Below the pieces are notes generated by a model, which was given only the letters and a program-made list of their open reading frames with translations, was not told the DNA's origin and did not search any database. From NCBI GenBank assembly GCA_037962975.1, contig CM075672.1, forward strand, positions 127,148,001 to 127,212,000: DNA of 64,000 nt, in the 5' to 3' direction. The position numbers and the translations under genes are program-made. Origin of the DNA: Clitoria ternatea. Its lineage: Eukaryota; Streptophyta; Magnoliopsida; Fabales; Fabaceae. Position 1 is the first letter of the stretch. Each line of letters begins with the position of its first letter. Of the stretch, positions 22,094 to 34,790 are shown piece by piece.

Positions 22094-24602
22094 TGTGGCC
22101 AGGCAGAATTACGCTGGTGCCCTTAGTGGAGTAAAAGGGGCTTCGGTTCCCTCTCCCCCTCATTATGCACGTTGATGGCTGATGGGATTGGTTTTAATTA
22201 AGATGTGACTTTTGATTGAGAGGGAGTGCAGGTGCAGGGCAGTGCAAGGATGATAGCTTCAGTTCACGTTCTCAACCACTCCCTGCTCATTACGCTTTGG
22301 GTACATTGAGAACCACTCTTCCGTTCTCTCTACAACTTCTTGAAGCCTCTGTTTCTTCTTCGTGGCTGATCTTCTTCTTCATCTTCTTCTTCTTCCACTC
22401 GAACACTGTGTAGAATCTCAAATGGAAAGTGAGAATAGTGTGATGTTGAATGTCTTGGAGGCTAGGATCCTCCTCTGTTCTGCCAAAACAACGATGGGTG
22501 CTTGAAAGCATGGGAGTCCTTCATTGTTGGTAAGGACTGAGCCGTTCGAGTGTGGGAGCAGCATTTGGATTCCTCCACTGGACTGAGTGAGGACAGCGTT
22601 GTGCCTCGGAGGCTTCGCATGGAGTGTCTTGGTAGTTGAGCTGTTCGAGAATACGAGTGGCTCGGTGTTCCTCCAAAGCTGAGTGCCATAGAGGATGACT
22701 AAAGCAGGTCGTTCTATTGAGAACGAGTGACCGAAGGATGATCGGTCGGAACTAGAAGCTCGAGGAGCTGCTGGAATCTTCATTCCAGGTAGGGGGATGA
22801 TTTACATCTTAAATGTATGGTTTATGGACGGGTTCCAGGTGGTTTTACTTTAATGTGTTGTGTCATGTTTGAAATATGTTGATTGATATGTTGTAGTTGA
22901 GTATTGGTGCATGAAACACCCGGATTTGTGGTCATTGTGGTCTGCGTGATGTTGTCATGATTCCGTCCATGAGATGTATGATGATAAATATGAAATGCTG
23001 AGTGAATGCATGGAAATGTTGGCTTTTAATAAGTATGCCGAGTGCATGTACTGTGAACCAGTGTGAATACCGAATGCATGTGGTGTGTAAATGCTGTGCT
23101 GGTTCTGGCTATGTTTCTATGTGAATGTATGATATGATGTGGCTGTTAATGAGAAAGCCAAGTATATGAGTTTATTGTACTGATCCCCGTGTGTGATTTT
23201 GTGTTTAAATGCATGTGATGCTTGTCATTGAACTTGCGAATGCTGAGTGCATAAGATGGGGGACTGTTGTGTTATTCCCGAGTGGATATTATATGAAAAT
23301 CAAGTGATGCTTGTTGTAAATGATAATTCCGAGTGGATGGCATTATGATTGCCGAGTGCATGAGATGTGGGTCGGTTATGTTAATTCCCGTTTGGGATTT
23401 TATATTAAAAAGCATGTGATTGCCGAGTGCACGTATTGTGATATTGCTATGCTGATCCCTGTTTATGAATAATAATGATAAAATGTATGGGATGCATGTT
23501 ATTGACATTGGAATGCCGAGTGCATATGTGTGGAAAACATATTGAAAGACCTTGGGTTGGACTCAAGGCAATGCCGAGTGCATTGGCGTTGGACGTCTGA
23601 TGAAAGAACCGTATGCATATGATTCGCCATTGGAAATGCCGATTGCATATAGCGTTGGACGCTTAATATTGAATCAGTAATCAGATGAATACGTGTGAAA
23701 TATAATGAAAGACCTCGGGTTGGACTCAAGGCAGTGCCGAGTGTACTAAGCGTTGGACGCTTAAAGACCTTGGGTTGGACTCAAGGCAAGCCTACCGAGT
23801 TGGACTCGGGGCTGCTTGTAACACTTTGTCGCTTAGAGTGACTGTGTTACATGTGAGGGCAAACGGTTTGGTACCAGTAAAATGGCCGAATCAGCTTGGA
23901 GCTGAATAAAAGGCTTGGAGCCTATGTTGCAACAATAAAATTTAATAATAATGGATCGGATCCGATTGAATATATGTGTGCACACTTATGATTGTCATTG
24001 AGCTCAATGTGAATTGTATGAATGTGAATATGTTATTAGTAATAACATGATTGATATAGTCTTGAATGACTTAAGTGGAATCTGGTTGGATGAATGCATG
24101 TATACTGATGTTATTGCCGAGTGAAATATGATGTTGTGGTTGTGATACATGTTGTGGTGAATAATCTGAGTTATATAGCCATGTACGAATTGATTAATCC
24201 CGATTGGAATATATATATGTTGATGCTGTTGCCGAGTGCAAGATGATAATATGGTTATGATACATGTTGGGGTGAATGAAGGGAATTATATAGCCCTGAT
24301 GGAGTTGAATGAATTCTGATCGGATGTTGTGTGAATATTCATATTGAATGACTGTGTTATTGCTGATTGAGATATGTTATTGTATAGTTGAGGATTTGAG
24401 GATAAATCCGAGTCAATAACTGTCATTTAATATGTAAAAGCTCACCCTACTGTGGCTATATTTTTCAGTATATGCAGGTCAGACTGGGAATGATGAAATG
24501 GCATCAAGTCCGAGTGTTGAGCACTCAGATTGTTGAAGTGCACACAGTATATATTGTGTATTCATATATTTAAGTCTTGGCCAGCTCCCTTGGCCAGCTC
24601 CC
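21985..24602 (+). mobile_element. Truncated plus-strand LTR of the same family, nested head-to-head
   Basis: It starts TGTAACATCCTGG at 21,985, in the opposite direction to the host LTR, and is followed by leader, donor-like 'ccaggtaggg' (22,786-22,795), CCGAGTG words and the acceptor-like block at 24,441-24,468. It stops at 'cttggccagctccc' (24,576-24,589), which is then repeated (24,590-24,602). The last part of the LTR, present in the minus copy, is missing. The DNA at 24,603 onward resumes inside the 144-bp unit of the minus-strand LTR. No clean target duplication; truncation or recombination is inferred. Confidence 0.75.
22051..22092. repeat. (AAT)n microsatellite
   Basis: Fourteen perfect AAT units near the start of the nested plus-strand LTR. 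Confidence 0.97.
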
Positions 24603-25528
24603 ATGCTATATGCACTCGGTATTCTTATTCACTGTAACATGCATCTCATGCAATTCATATTAAATCCCAAACGGGAATCAGCACAACAGTTCCACATCTT
24701 ATCCACTCGGCATTCACATCATCATCAACATGCATCTCATGCAAGCACTAGGCATTTTCATTATCATCCTGCATCTCATGCAATCACTCGGCATTCTCAA
24801 TAATGTCAACATGCATCTCATGCAATTCAACATGCACTCATGGACGAAAATCAACATAACACCACACGACTCAGCTATCACATATCCGGGTATTCGAAAG
24901 CTATCACTCAAACAGAACACACAATCATCACATTTCACAGTTATAAAACACGCAGTATAGCACTTTCACCTGGAACCCGTCCATAAACCATTCATTTGAA
25001 ATGTAAAGCACCCCCTACCTAGAATAAGAGATTCCACAAGCTCCTCGAGCTTTCAACGCTGACCGATCGTCCTTCGGTCACTCTTCCACAGCCAAACGAC
25101 CTTCAAGTCCAGTCGTTAACTCTGCACTCCGCTGTGGAGAAACCAAAAGCTATCCTCTCCCATGAGCAGCTCCGCCTCACCAACAGTGGACTATTTCCAC
25201 ATCTCCGAGGCACCCCTCGCTGCAGACTTCTCAATCGAGACTCTGACAGTTTTCGAGTGGGAGAAAAAGAAGGAGAAGGAGAAGAAGACAAAGAGAAAGA
25301 TTGGTTGAACTTCAAGAGGAACAGAGACAGTGCTTCTGTATGCACGAAGGAGAAATGCTCCACTCTTACCTCTATTTCCCAACTCAGCGCAAATGAAGGA
25401 GTGAGAGAGAGAGACCGAATCACTTATATAGTCAAGAGGCCACATGCATAATTTTCCAAGCCATTTTTAGCCAATCAGCAAATGACTCTAATTTGCCTAG
25501 TAATACGCAATCAGGATGTTACAGGGAA

Positions 25529-26340
25529 ACTCAATAAACTCAATACTAGAGCATACAGTAAAGGGTACATTGAAGGACACGAGCGTCAAGATTCCTATTT
25601 GGATCTTAGGGGTATAACCGGGGTGGTCTCCTCAATGGCTTAGAGTCACTTTTGAAGCCAAGAGGTCCCATAGGCCAACCAGGTATACCCTGACGAAGAT
25701 GAGTGTTACTATGGTCATGTAGTACCAAGCTATGATTACTCTATAGAGTATATGATCACATTTATAAAAGTTTGGACCCATGTGTCCTTTACCCATGTAT
25801 GTTCTAGTGTTGTGCTCAGTATGAGACTAAGGTAGGACGACTCTGATAAATATGATATGGTAAGGGCCCTCATTCATAGATGAAATACTTAATGACGAGA
25901 TAATCGTAATACATCTAACTCATTGGAAAGTACAGTCATTAGGTAGCGTCCTTATCACATGTCAGCTTTTTTGTAAGGATTTGAATCATACTGATATTTT
26001 GTATGGAAAGCTCACCAATGCAAAATGACTATTCTGTTGCTCTAAGGTATAAATACCTATAAAGCAACAATGAAAAGGTAGAAGATTCTTACTTTAAATT
26101 ATGCTTGAGCTCTTACATTCTCTTTGAATATCCCACTCACTTGAGCGTTGGAGTGTCCTTACAGGTGACACCCCTTTTCACCCCACAACGCGAGATTGGT
26201 GAGACTTCTTGAAGAAGCACTCCAAGACTTCTATTTCCCCATTGGAATAGAAGGTAAAATACCGAATCTCAACTGGATCGACGTAATATAAACACAAAAA
26301 ACCATATTTGAGAGCTGGTCTTTACACCAGACTATGTACC
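25529..26340 (+). other. Probable LTR remnant of another retroelement
   Basis: Non-coding, with a TATA-like 'ggtataaatacc' at about 26,046, a downstream 'actcacttgagcgttggagtg' (about 26,128) and a 'ggtgacacccctttt' tail. This resembles the R-U5 part of Tat/Ogre-type gypsy LTRs. I cannot find both ends or a duplication, so the class is a guess. Confidence 0.35.
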
Positions 26341-26344
26341 CCAA

Positions 26345-26789
26345 CCCTAACCAATTTCTATATATATATATATATATAATATACATTAAAAGTTAAAATA
26401 GTAAGATGAAGAATAAAATAATAATGTATCTTCTAAGTTCAAGTTTTGTAACAAGAACCTGATTTCCATTTTTAACTTTTCCTTAGTTTTCTTTTCATTT
26501 ACAAGTACTATAATTAAATAGTCTCCTAATTTTAACTTTTTTCTTATTTATTTCCTTTATTTATTATGAATTAATTTTATATATTTACTTCTTTTTTTAA
26601 AAAACATTACATTTATTTTATCTAATACTTAACTTATTGTATTTTTTACCTGATCAACTTAATTTTAATATTGAAGCCAATAACCTTTTACTACTATTAT
26701 TACCATAATTAATAAAATTTCTAACATATAAAAATTTAAAAAAATCAAGATTACTCTAATAAAAAAAATCTAAAAGCTTGGCATCATAA
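26345..26789. other. AT-rich DNA with (TA)n, probable end region of the second CACTA
   Basis: A (TA)n run lies near 26,352-26,378, then T-rich sequence. No terminal CACTA motif could be placed, so the left limit of the second CACTA stays open. Confidence 0.3.
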
Positions 26790-29700
26790 TTCTGATTTGC
26801 TTGATCCACATCAACAAAGATTATGTATGTTCCTTCGGAATTAATCTTGACTTGCTTATTGTATATAATGCCATTTGGTGTTCTCAACGTGTTATTACCA
26901 AAATAGACATGCTACCAATTGGTGTTCTCAAAGTTCAAATACATCGTACTAAACAATGTATCAAAAAATGAAAAATAAATTGTCTAACTACTTAGCAATG
27001 TAAGAACTAGCTTATGAAGATCCTTTTTTCCTGCTTATGCTATCAATTTTGTCTACTTCTTGTATCCTGCAAAAGCCTAAATTACCGCATCATGTTAGCA
27101 GCATTTTAAAAACGGGGAAGTAGTTCAGCAAGAGATATAAGATATGAATGTGAACTTATTACCATTGGATTAGAAGTACTAAACAAAGCATCTAACTCAA
27201 TTAGGATGTGTCCTTGATTCATTCGTATATATGAAAGCATTACATTTTGTAAAGTCTTGAATTTTCCTCAGAAGTAGCTAACCTGATCTTCAAATTAACA
27301 ACCTCTTCTTTCAATTTAGAAACTTTTAACTAAATCAAAACTTGAGGAACTATGACCTATGTTGCTGAAGCTGGAGGTGGATTGAAAAGTAATACTATGA
27401 AGACCTCCTAATCCTGAGCAACACACACGACCTAAATGATCTTGTCCCAACACTTTAGTAAGAGCATCATTAGTCGAAATTTCTGCAGAATAAGATTGCT
27501 AACTTATTTCTCGTTCAATCCTCTCCTGTATATATAAAAATATTTAAATCATTAAATAACATATGCAATAGGTTTATTCCTATAACACATTATTAAATAT
27601 TTATTATGAATCAAATTGCAGCAAGCATTCAATTATGGGCCCACATGATTATGATTCCCTTCTATATCACTTTATCTTGTGGATATTAAAAATGCTTATA
27701 CATTATAAAAAAATGTAATTCACTTTAATCAATAGTAGATTAATCCTTATGAACAATACCATAGAGTTATCATATATAGAGGTTTGGGTAGAATTCTTTA
27801 ATCTTCCAATGGAAGAGAAAAAGAAGTTTGGGCAGAGAGAAGGAGGAAGTGTGGAGGGATATGGTCAGGCCTTTGTTGTCTCTAAGGAACAGAAATTAGA
27901 ATGGGCAGATATCTTTTTCATTCTCACTATGCCACAACACCTAAGGAAACCTTACTTAATTCCAAAAATCCTTTTACCATTCAAGTTCTTCTTTTTATTT
28001 ACTATCATAAAGAAAAAGAATTCTTAATTTGGTGTAACATTGATATATATATCCATACATATTTAAATATGCAACAGGTCAAATATCAACTTTAACATAT
28101 CTATGGAAATTTAAATATAACAGAAATTAAAATTTTTATTTATTTTGACATCCACATACATAACATGTCTTTTCTTTTCGTAATTGATCTGGTATCAAAT
28201 TTATAATGTACACAATGTTCAGTGTTCAATAATATATTCAAGTTATCATAGAAAAATCTAGAACAATGAGAATGAAGAGATTGTAGTTGAATTTGTAAGA
28301 AAAGAGATTAAGAAGAAATGATGAAACAATCAAATGGAATAAGGCTTGACTAAGTTGTTTCTACAGAATACATTGAATCATATTAACAATATCACAGAGT
28401 CAAAACATATGCTGACTTAGACAACTAATGCAAGCTAATACTTTTTTATGCAATAATAAAAATAAGAACAATAAAAATTCTTTATCTTCTAGCATATTAA
28501 ATCACTTAAAAGCTTTATTAAAATATAAGAGACATACCCCAATGGACCTAGCCTCCTCATTGACATATGATCCATTCTTTTTCTTATGAGTTGCAATGTA
28601 CAACTCACCTCAACCCACGACATGTCCAAGCTCTGTTTCCTATACACATGATTCATACAGGTAATAATATGAAATGTAATTAACTATGCATTAGTTTTCA
28701 CTTTACTATAATAAAAACATAAGTGATTACCATCTCATGATGTTTCCTTTACAAAAGTTTTGACCCATCAGTGTATGAAATTGCTAGTTTTCTTCTATGT
28801 TCAACATTTTGTCTACACAATTCTTGGAATAAATGAAAAAACATGAAAATCAAACTAATAACCTATTTAAAATATACAATAGCTCATGAAAAAGCTTTTG
28901 CTAAGATTTGACTGACTTTAGTTAATTCTTAACAAATAATACAAATTAGTTTTAATAAGGAATATTTAGAATTCTAAAATCATCAATTCTTAAAAACACT
29001 ACCTGATACTTAGGACTCAAATGATAGTCAACAAATGATGACCATTGATCTTTGTAAACATAATCTGGAACTTTAGCAATTAGTTGTTCTCTTGTCAATG
29101 TGGGATCAAAAACTGTATTCCATAAATTAACCTTTCCATTCCTGTACTTTGTTGACAAGGTAAGCAAACAAAACCTCCTAGAAATAGATTCTGGAGCTTG
29201 AAAGTGAAATAGGTTAAAAAAATAGCAGTTAGTTAATTATCAAAGTGAAATCTAACATTATGTGACTTATGCATATCATACCTTCAAAATGTAAAGCAAA
29301 TGTCCTTGTATGATTTTGGCACTTTTGTCTAGCTTTCGAAGTTAACATGTACACTATTTAAATCACTGACAATGCATCCACAAGCTCTTAAAAGTAGTGA
29401 TGCTGCTTCTCCATGGGCACGCCTTTGCCTATCAAATGGTACAACTATGCGTTGACCTTGAGGCATCTCAAAAGACCCCTAGTTTAGTCAATTAAATTCT
29501 TTTTGTGTTTCCTTCTTCATCCATTAATAGAAGACATATTTATCTTGCATAAGAGTATAATGCTCTTGAACTAATAAAAATAATAATATTACTTATGGCT
29601 TGGACAGTCTATACAGTACTAGCCTCTCTTCCTACATGTGCTTGTTACCTAGGAGCTGTTGAAGAAGCAAGGTTCTGTGATGTATCACTCAATGATGGAT

Positions 29701-29990
29701 TTGATGTTGAAATTGAATCTTGAGATCAAGGCAATGATGATGGAATTGGAATGACGTTAGGAATAAAAGGTTGGGTTGGCTCCGAAGGTTGTGGTAATGT
29801 TTCTATAGGCTTGGTTGGTCCTTAAGATGAAGTCTGAAGCTCTAAATTTCTTGAAGGTGGTCTTCTTTTTGAATACTTGACTGTAGGAGTCATACCTACA
29901 AATTATAATTAGATAGTGGTTGAATGACGAAAACAAATTATGAAACGTAAATACTTTTACCCAACCAAAGCATAAAATAAACCACACCTT
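26790..29990 (-). pseudogene. Second CACTA: TNP1/Ptta-like gene, multi-exon, broken
   Basis: Exons on the minus strand match plant CACTA second genes. They are about 29,637-29,895 (basic, S/P-rich N-terminus), 29,283-29,477 ('GQRIVVPFDRQ...HGEAASLL'), 29,004-29,200 ('VPDYVYKDQWSSFVDY'), 28,733-28,813 ('HRRKLAISYTDGSK'), 28,537-28,640 ('YIATHKKKNGSYVNEEA') and 27,160-27,528 ('ALTKVLGQDHLGRV', then a coiled coil 'KLKEEVVNLKIRLATSEE'). A further possible exon is at 26,790-26,960. Stops interrupt several exons. The gene order (TNP2 upstream at 48-57 kb, this gene downstream) is that of the 6,637 element. The roughly 1-kb intron between 28,537 and 27,528 contains a dioxygenase fragment on the other strand. 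Confidence 0.8.
27750..27980 (+). pseudogene. Captured fragment of a 2-oxoglutarate-dependent dioxygenase (SRG1-like)
   Basis: An open plus-strand stretch encodes about 65 residues of the N-terminal DIOX_N region of SRG1-type 2OG-Fe(II) oxygenases. It shows 'EFFNLPMEEKKKFGQ', then 'VEGYGQAFVVS' and 'EQKLEWADIFF', then 'LRKPYLIPK'. The family keeps all of these in this order and spacing, and is usually about 350 residues long. The catalytic jelly-roll with its HxD...H iron site is absent. The ATG at 27,750 is in front of the similarity by chance. It sits inside an intron of a CACTA gene, in the opposite direction, so capture of a host exon is the simplest explanation. Confidence 0.85.
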
Positions 29991-30953
29991 ATAAATAGTT
30001 TTTCCTTAACAAAAAATAGAAGAATATATCAATGCATGCAGAGATAAAACTAAGAAAAGCTGAGGCAATGAAGCAAATAAGGAGAAATATGTAAAGAGTA
30101 AAAAAAAGTTGTTAACTTTTTATATTCTTGTCTGTGTTGAGAAACCAAAATAACTAAAACAAGAAAAAAATATCGAACTCATGAAAGCAAAAAAAATAGA
30201 ACCAAGTGAAATCTCAACATTGTAGCCACTAAAGTTTAAATCACAATAGTGCAATCTAAGATCTACAAATTGACCAAACCTCCATAAAATACAATCAAAT
30301 AAAAATAAAACAATTGCATGAAATGGATCATATGTCATTTATTACAAATTTAATGAGGGTGATTGAAAGTTTTCCCTAAAGAACCAAAAGGCCTGCCTTA
30401 GCTAGATACCTTGAGTCACGCCCAACTAAGCCAAAATTAATCTGTCAGCTAAGACTAAAATAAGGGATCTGCTTACTTTTTATAGATTTCACATAAATTG
30501 GAAACAAAATTTAATGAAAATCAGATTCAATCACAAGGTCAAAACAACTATTAGTTTCTATTTTCCAGATTCGATATCTCTACTAGTTACTATGAAGTTG
30601 TATTTGAAAAGCTGGGAATAGTAACAACCTCAAATAGAAATAGGTAAAAAATGATTAGAAGCAAAGAAGTTCCCATTTTGCTAAAAGCAAATTAAACAAA
30701 ACAAAACAAAACAAAGGGGGGAGAAAAGTCATGGTACATGTTAATTATCTTGGTGAACAAAAATTATTAAAGAAATGAAAGAAACATGAAGAAAACATAT
30801 TCCCCTTCCATGAACTGTACAATACCGGTGGTCAGAAGTGGAAACAGAGCCCACTAAAACATGCATGCTTTTCTGCATGACTCCATAACACAAAGCAAAA
30901 GAAATAAACACCTAAAAATACCTAAAACAACAAATCTAAGACCCATATACATT
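29991..30953. other. Spacer between the two genes of the second CACTA
   Basis: A-rich DNA with no coding similarity that I recognise. An 'acaaaacaaaacaaaacaaa' run lies near 30,695-30,715. The smaller CACTA begins at its right edge. Confidence 0.4.
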
Positions 30954-31121
30954 TACTAAACTAGAAAAGTGGCGGTTTTGAACGTGCGCTAGCAACGGTT
31001 TTAACCGCCACTAAACGGTAAATATCCTGCCGGGAATAATTTTAACGACGGTTTTTTAACCCGCCGGTAGTCCAACAGAAACTGCCACTAATCTATTAAC
31101 TAAAATAAAAAAAATTAATAG

Positions 31122-31152
<31 letters not shown>

Positions 31153-31551
31153 TAACCATTCTCAAATGCCACAAATAAGGGCCATCAATTCATGAAGTGA
31201 GAAGAATAGAAATTCATATCATCAATTCATGCAAGATGTATACAAATATCTCCTTTTTATTTTAATTGGTCTTTTTGCTAAAATGGTAATGTCATGCATG
31301 ATATATACAAATAGTTCTAATATACTAAAATCTTATATGTGTGTCTCTACATTTTGACAACCAACTCAAAAATTATAGAATTGACATAAGAACTTACGAA
31401 AATTCTTTAAAATTATAGAATTGCCAATGATGTCCTTAAACTTTTAATATGAAACAAAGTAGAAAAAAACGCTAATAAACTTTTACTCATATACTATAAT
31501 TCTTTCTCTCTACTACATATCTTTGAAAATAAATAAATAAATAAACTAAAG

Positions 31552-31586
<35 letters not shown>

Positions 31587-31814
31587 GATTGATGTTTAAA
31601 ATAAAAACTAAATTCCAAATATGCAACATGCTCCAAATATGGAAGTCCAACTCCTCTTGTCTGAATTATCATTTATGTAATATATGTTGCTACACATAAG
31701 TTTTTATCTTTTTATGAGTTCCTGCTAATTAAATATGTAATGATTAAAATTGTACATTATCATTACTTTAATTTCACTTGTGTATAGGTTCTTCTTGCCT
31801 AAAAAAACTACTTC

Positions 31815-32939
31815 AAAGAGTCATCCATAGAATAGCAAAGAACATTCTTTATCAAACTCAGACATCACCTACTTGAAGAGGAGAAACAACATGCCCATAT
31901 CCATATTGCGTTTTAATTAATTGAAACCAAAATTCACATAATAGCAAGTATCAGACCCTTTTAACTACTTATCTGAGGGCCCATAATTGTAATACAAATT
32001 AGGAGGAAATTTAATGAAAATGAATAGAAGCCAAAAAGATAAAAATGATATTTTAGAGTATATTTCTCGATGTTGCTTCTTTAGCAGAAAGGGCTTTGGT
32101 AATAACATCCATGGTACAACAACAAGTGCTAACAGTAGTAACACGACCTAACAACAACGAAACAGTGCAGAGTTCAGATGTGATGTGGCTTCTGTTTAGT
32201 ATTTTTAAACAGAAAAATGGATCCAAATCAAAGTTGAAATTTCTAACTTGAAGGAACTGTTGGCCAACAAAAAGCTGGTTTTCACCCAAATCATCAGTTG
32301 GACTTAGGAATATGTATATCATTACATGATACAGGTCAGTCTTTGATCTAGTGCACCACTTCATTTGGGGAACAAACTGGCACCTGAAGCAACATTAGAA
32401 AAGCATACAATGAATAGTGAACACTATAAACAACAAACCACAGACCATATTCAACTAAGGTTGTACTTTTGCTATTACCATATATTTATACTATTTTCAA
32501 TTTTTTTGCATTATAGTAACTCATTATAATTCCAAGATTCATCTGAGATACTCTTAGTAGAATTGACATCTTCATCTTCAAGGAGTTAAGAAATTGCAGT
32601 TCACTCCGAGTACCATGCCATTTAGGATCCACACCAAACGGGTAAGCATCATGTACTTTTATTAAGCCTATGGTGGAAGCATCCCTGAGGATGAAATAAT
32701 AAATATTACGCACATATATAAGGTGACCAACAAGCATAAAAGACAATCAATACTTTAAATAAATTGTATTAGTAACCACCTGCATGAAGTATCACGGCAT
32801 CATAGGCTGATGCTCCAAACAGTTCAAATGGAACAGAGAAGAATTCATTATATATAAACCTGATATAGATTGAGAAAAGTGCTATCATCAAAACAACATA
32901 GCATCTACCAAAAGCCATTTCTAATATATCTCCAAGTTT
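31815..32939 (-). pseudogene. Captured vacuolar H+-ATPase subunit a (VHA-a) exons
   Basis: At least four exons in gene order on the minus strand match the membrane domain of plant V-ATPase subunit a: 32,780-32,939 ('KLGDILEMAFG', 'LFSIY', 'YNEFFSVPFELF'), 32,505-32,685 ('FGVDPKWHGTRSELQFLNSL', 'QMNLGIIMSY'), 32,249-32,383 ('CQFVPQ', 'DLYHVMIYIFLSPTDDLGE') and 32,067-32,147 ('LLLLALVVVPWMLLPKPFLL'). A short fifth piece may lie at 31,815-31,858. Introns with AG acceptors and GT donors are retained, so genomic DNA rather than mRNA was captured. Within the third exon the protein jumps from 'FVPQM' to 'KWCT', losing about 16 residues of a membrane helix. The full protein is about 820 residues; only about 200 are here. 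Non-functional. Confidence 0.92.
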
Positions 32940-34053
32940 CTGCCATCAACATTGAACAAAACTAATGCTGGAATAAAATAGGAGAAAACAATATTAGATA
33001 TTGCTTGATTGAACTCATAAAATTCACATATCACCCCCTCCCAGTTCTGTAGAAATTAGAAACCTATATTGAGGGATGAACTGACTGCTTGAGATGATAC
33101 ACGTGCACCACTAAAGGCAGAAGTAAAACAAACCACATGAGGCTAAATAACAATGAATCAACATAACATACAAATAAAACACACACTTTGTGTGTATCAG
33201 GCTGCAAACAAGGAAGGCTGAAAAATGATATCAACAATCAAAAAACCAAATGCTTAGCCACCTAGTCAATAAGGTAAAAGCTGACACAATCAAGTCATAT
33301 AAAGCTGAACCAGAAGTAAAACAACAAAAAGGCATTTCACCAAACAGTTGGTGTCCAAGAAAAATATAGGCAAAAAATAGAGTCCAAAACTAAACTAGAA
33401 CTAGTGAATCATCATAGAACTTTAATCAAACACCATATCTTCATGCTCGAACAAACACCAAATAAAGGATGTAACCATGAATCCATGGGAACTACCATTA
33501 GGAATTGTGGAAAAATTTGTCGATCCAAATGCTTTCAATGATCTAAATCCATCAAACATAACAAAAACAAAAAAAGATTGGATACACTAATCCAACTTCA
33601 CAATAGCAACTTTAATAGAAATATAGATCCTTCTACAATATGGTGAGCATCCAGCCAAAACCAATGATAAATGCTAAATCAAGCATATGATGGTAAAACC
33701 GAAAAATGGAGCAGCGAAGATTGTTGGACAGAAGGAAATCATGATTTTTTTATGTTGTAAAAGTGCATAAACAAAAACTATAAAAGCGCATAAACAGAAG
33801 CAAAAATGGAACCCAAAAATCATAAAGCACTGCAACAAAAGAAAGACAAACCTTGAAACTATATAGAAACTTCAGAAGCAGAAAAAAATAATAACAAAAC
33901 GAGAAATTAAAACCTTATAAAACTCAACATGAAATGGAAGAAGCAAAAATGTTGAAGCTTCAAATATTAGAGGCAATGATAATAGTGAAGTGGTGCTACG
34001 GTGGAACGTTGGTCATAGTGAGAAGATGAGACCTGTGGTGGTTTGAAGGCATG
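32940..34053. other. Non-coding interior of the Pack-CACTA
   Basis: A-rich, no reading frame of note. I searched for further V-ATPase exons upstream of 32,939 and found none I could support. Confidence 0.5.
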
Positions 34054-34378
34054 ATGGTTGTAATATCCCAGATTTTAAAGAAAATAAATTTATTGGATAA
34101 TGATAATTGATTATTTATGGTCAAATAATTATGGGAGATCTCGTTAGACATTAGAGGTGAACTATCGGTAAATTAAGATTTACCGGAATTGGATGTTTTA
34201 ACAGATGATGTGGGACCCACTTGGTCAAATTAAATGTTTGATGGGTCTAGAACGTTTAGAAAATTATTGTGATTACGATGGTGCAGTTGAAATAATTTTT
34301 GGTGTTGAGAAGATAATTATTTGGACATGACGTAGGATATGAAACGGGGAAAATATAAGCCAAATAGAATTAAAAGAA

Positions 34379-34790
34379 AATGAAAATTCCTCCTTCTCTT
34401 CTTCTCATAGTCATGTACCCACTCTACACATTTCCTACTTTCTTTTACACAATGGGTAATGGAAATGATGGACCAATGGTAAAAGTAAAATGAGGCATTA
34501 CTTTATCTGATGGGTAATACCCAATTTACACTAAACTACTTCCTCCTTCTCCTTCCAACCATGCACTATTCTTCCTCTTCACCTAATTCACTATTTTCTC
34601 CTCCTCCTCCACTTCTTCTTGCCCAAAACCGTGGCCTCCCCCTTTGACATCCATTTTTCATCAAAAATTTCACTTGAGCTTGGATTTGTTAACATCAAAT
34701 GGGACACGGGAGCTTTGCTTGGAACATCTTCTTCTTCCTTTCTCCCTATTTTCGTTTTGGTCATAGCATGGAAAAGAGGTAAGACTTTGA
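34379..34790 (+). promoter_or_regulatory. Pyrimidine-rich leader with splice-donor-like site in the 5' LTR
   Basis: 'ctccttctcttcttctc' and similar tracts are followed by a small open frame (34,619-34,819) and then AGAG/GTAAGA at 34,775-34,784, a strong match to a plant 5' splice site. The same layout is present in the 3' LTR (GT at 42,255). The small frame differs in length between the two LTRs (66 versus 102 codons) and is probably not a gene. Confidence 0.4.

Larger units (their letters stand above)
19546..25523 (-). mobile_element. Gypsy-type solo LTR (minus strand) with nested inverted copy
   Basis: On the minus strand it starts TGTAACATCCTG (25,523) and ends GGATGTTTCA (19,546). It has near-inverted ends and a perfect 5-bp duplication GGGAA (19,541-19,545 and 25,524-25,528). 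Minus the nested plus-strand segment (21,985-24,602), it is about 3.36 kb. A TATA-like 'ctatataag' lies near 25,424-25,432 on the minus strand, followed by a CTTCTT-rich leader and a donor-like 'aggtaggggg' at about 25,011-25,021. It is related to the LTR at 51,130-53,850 (same start, same end, same motifs). There are no coding sequences. Confidence 0.85.
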
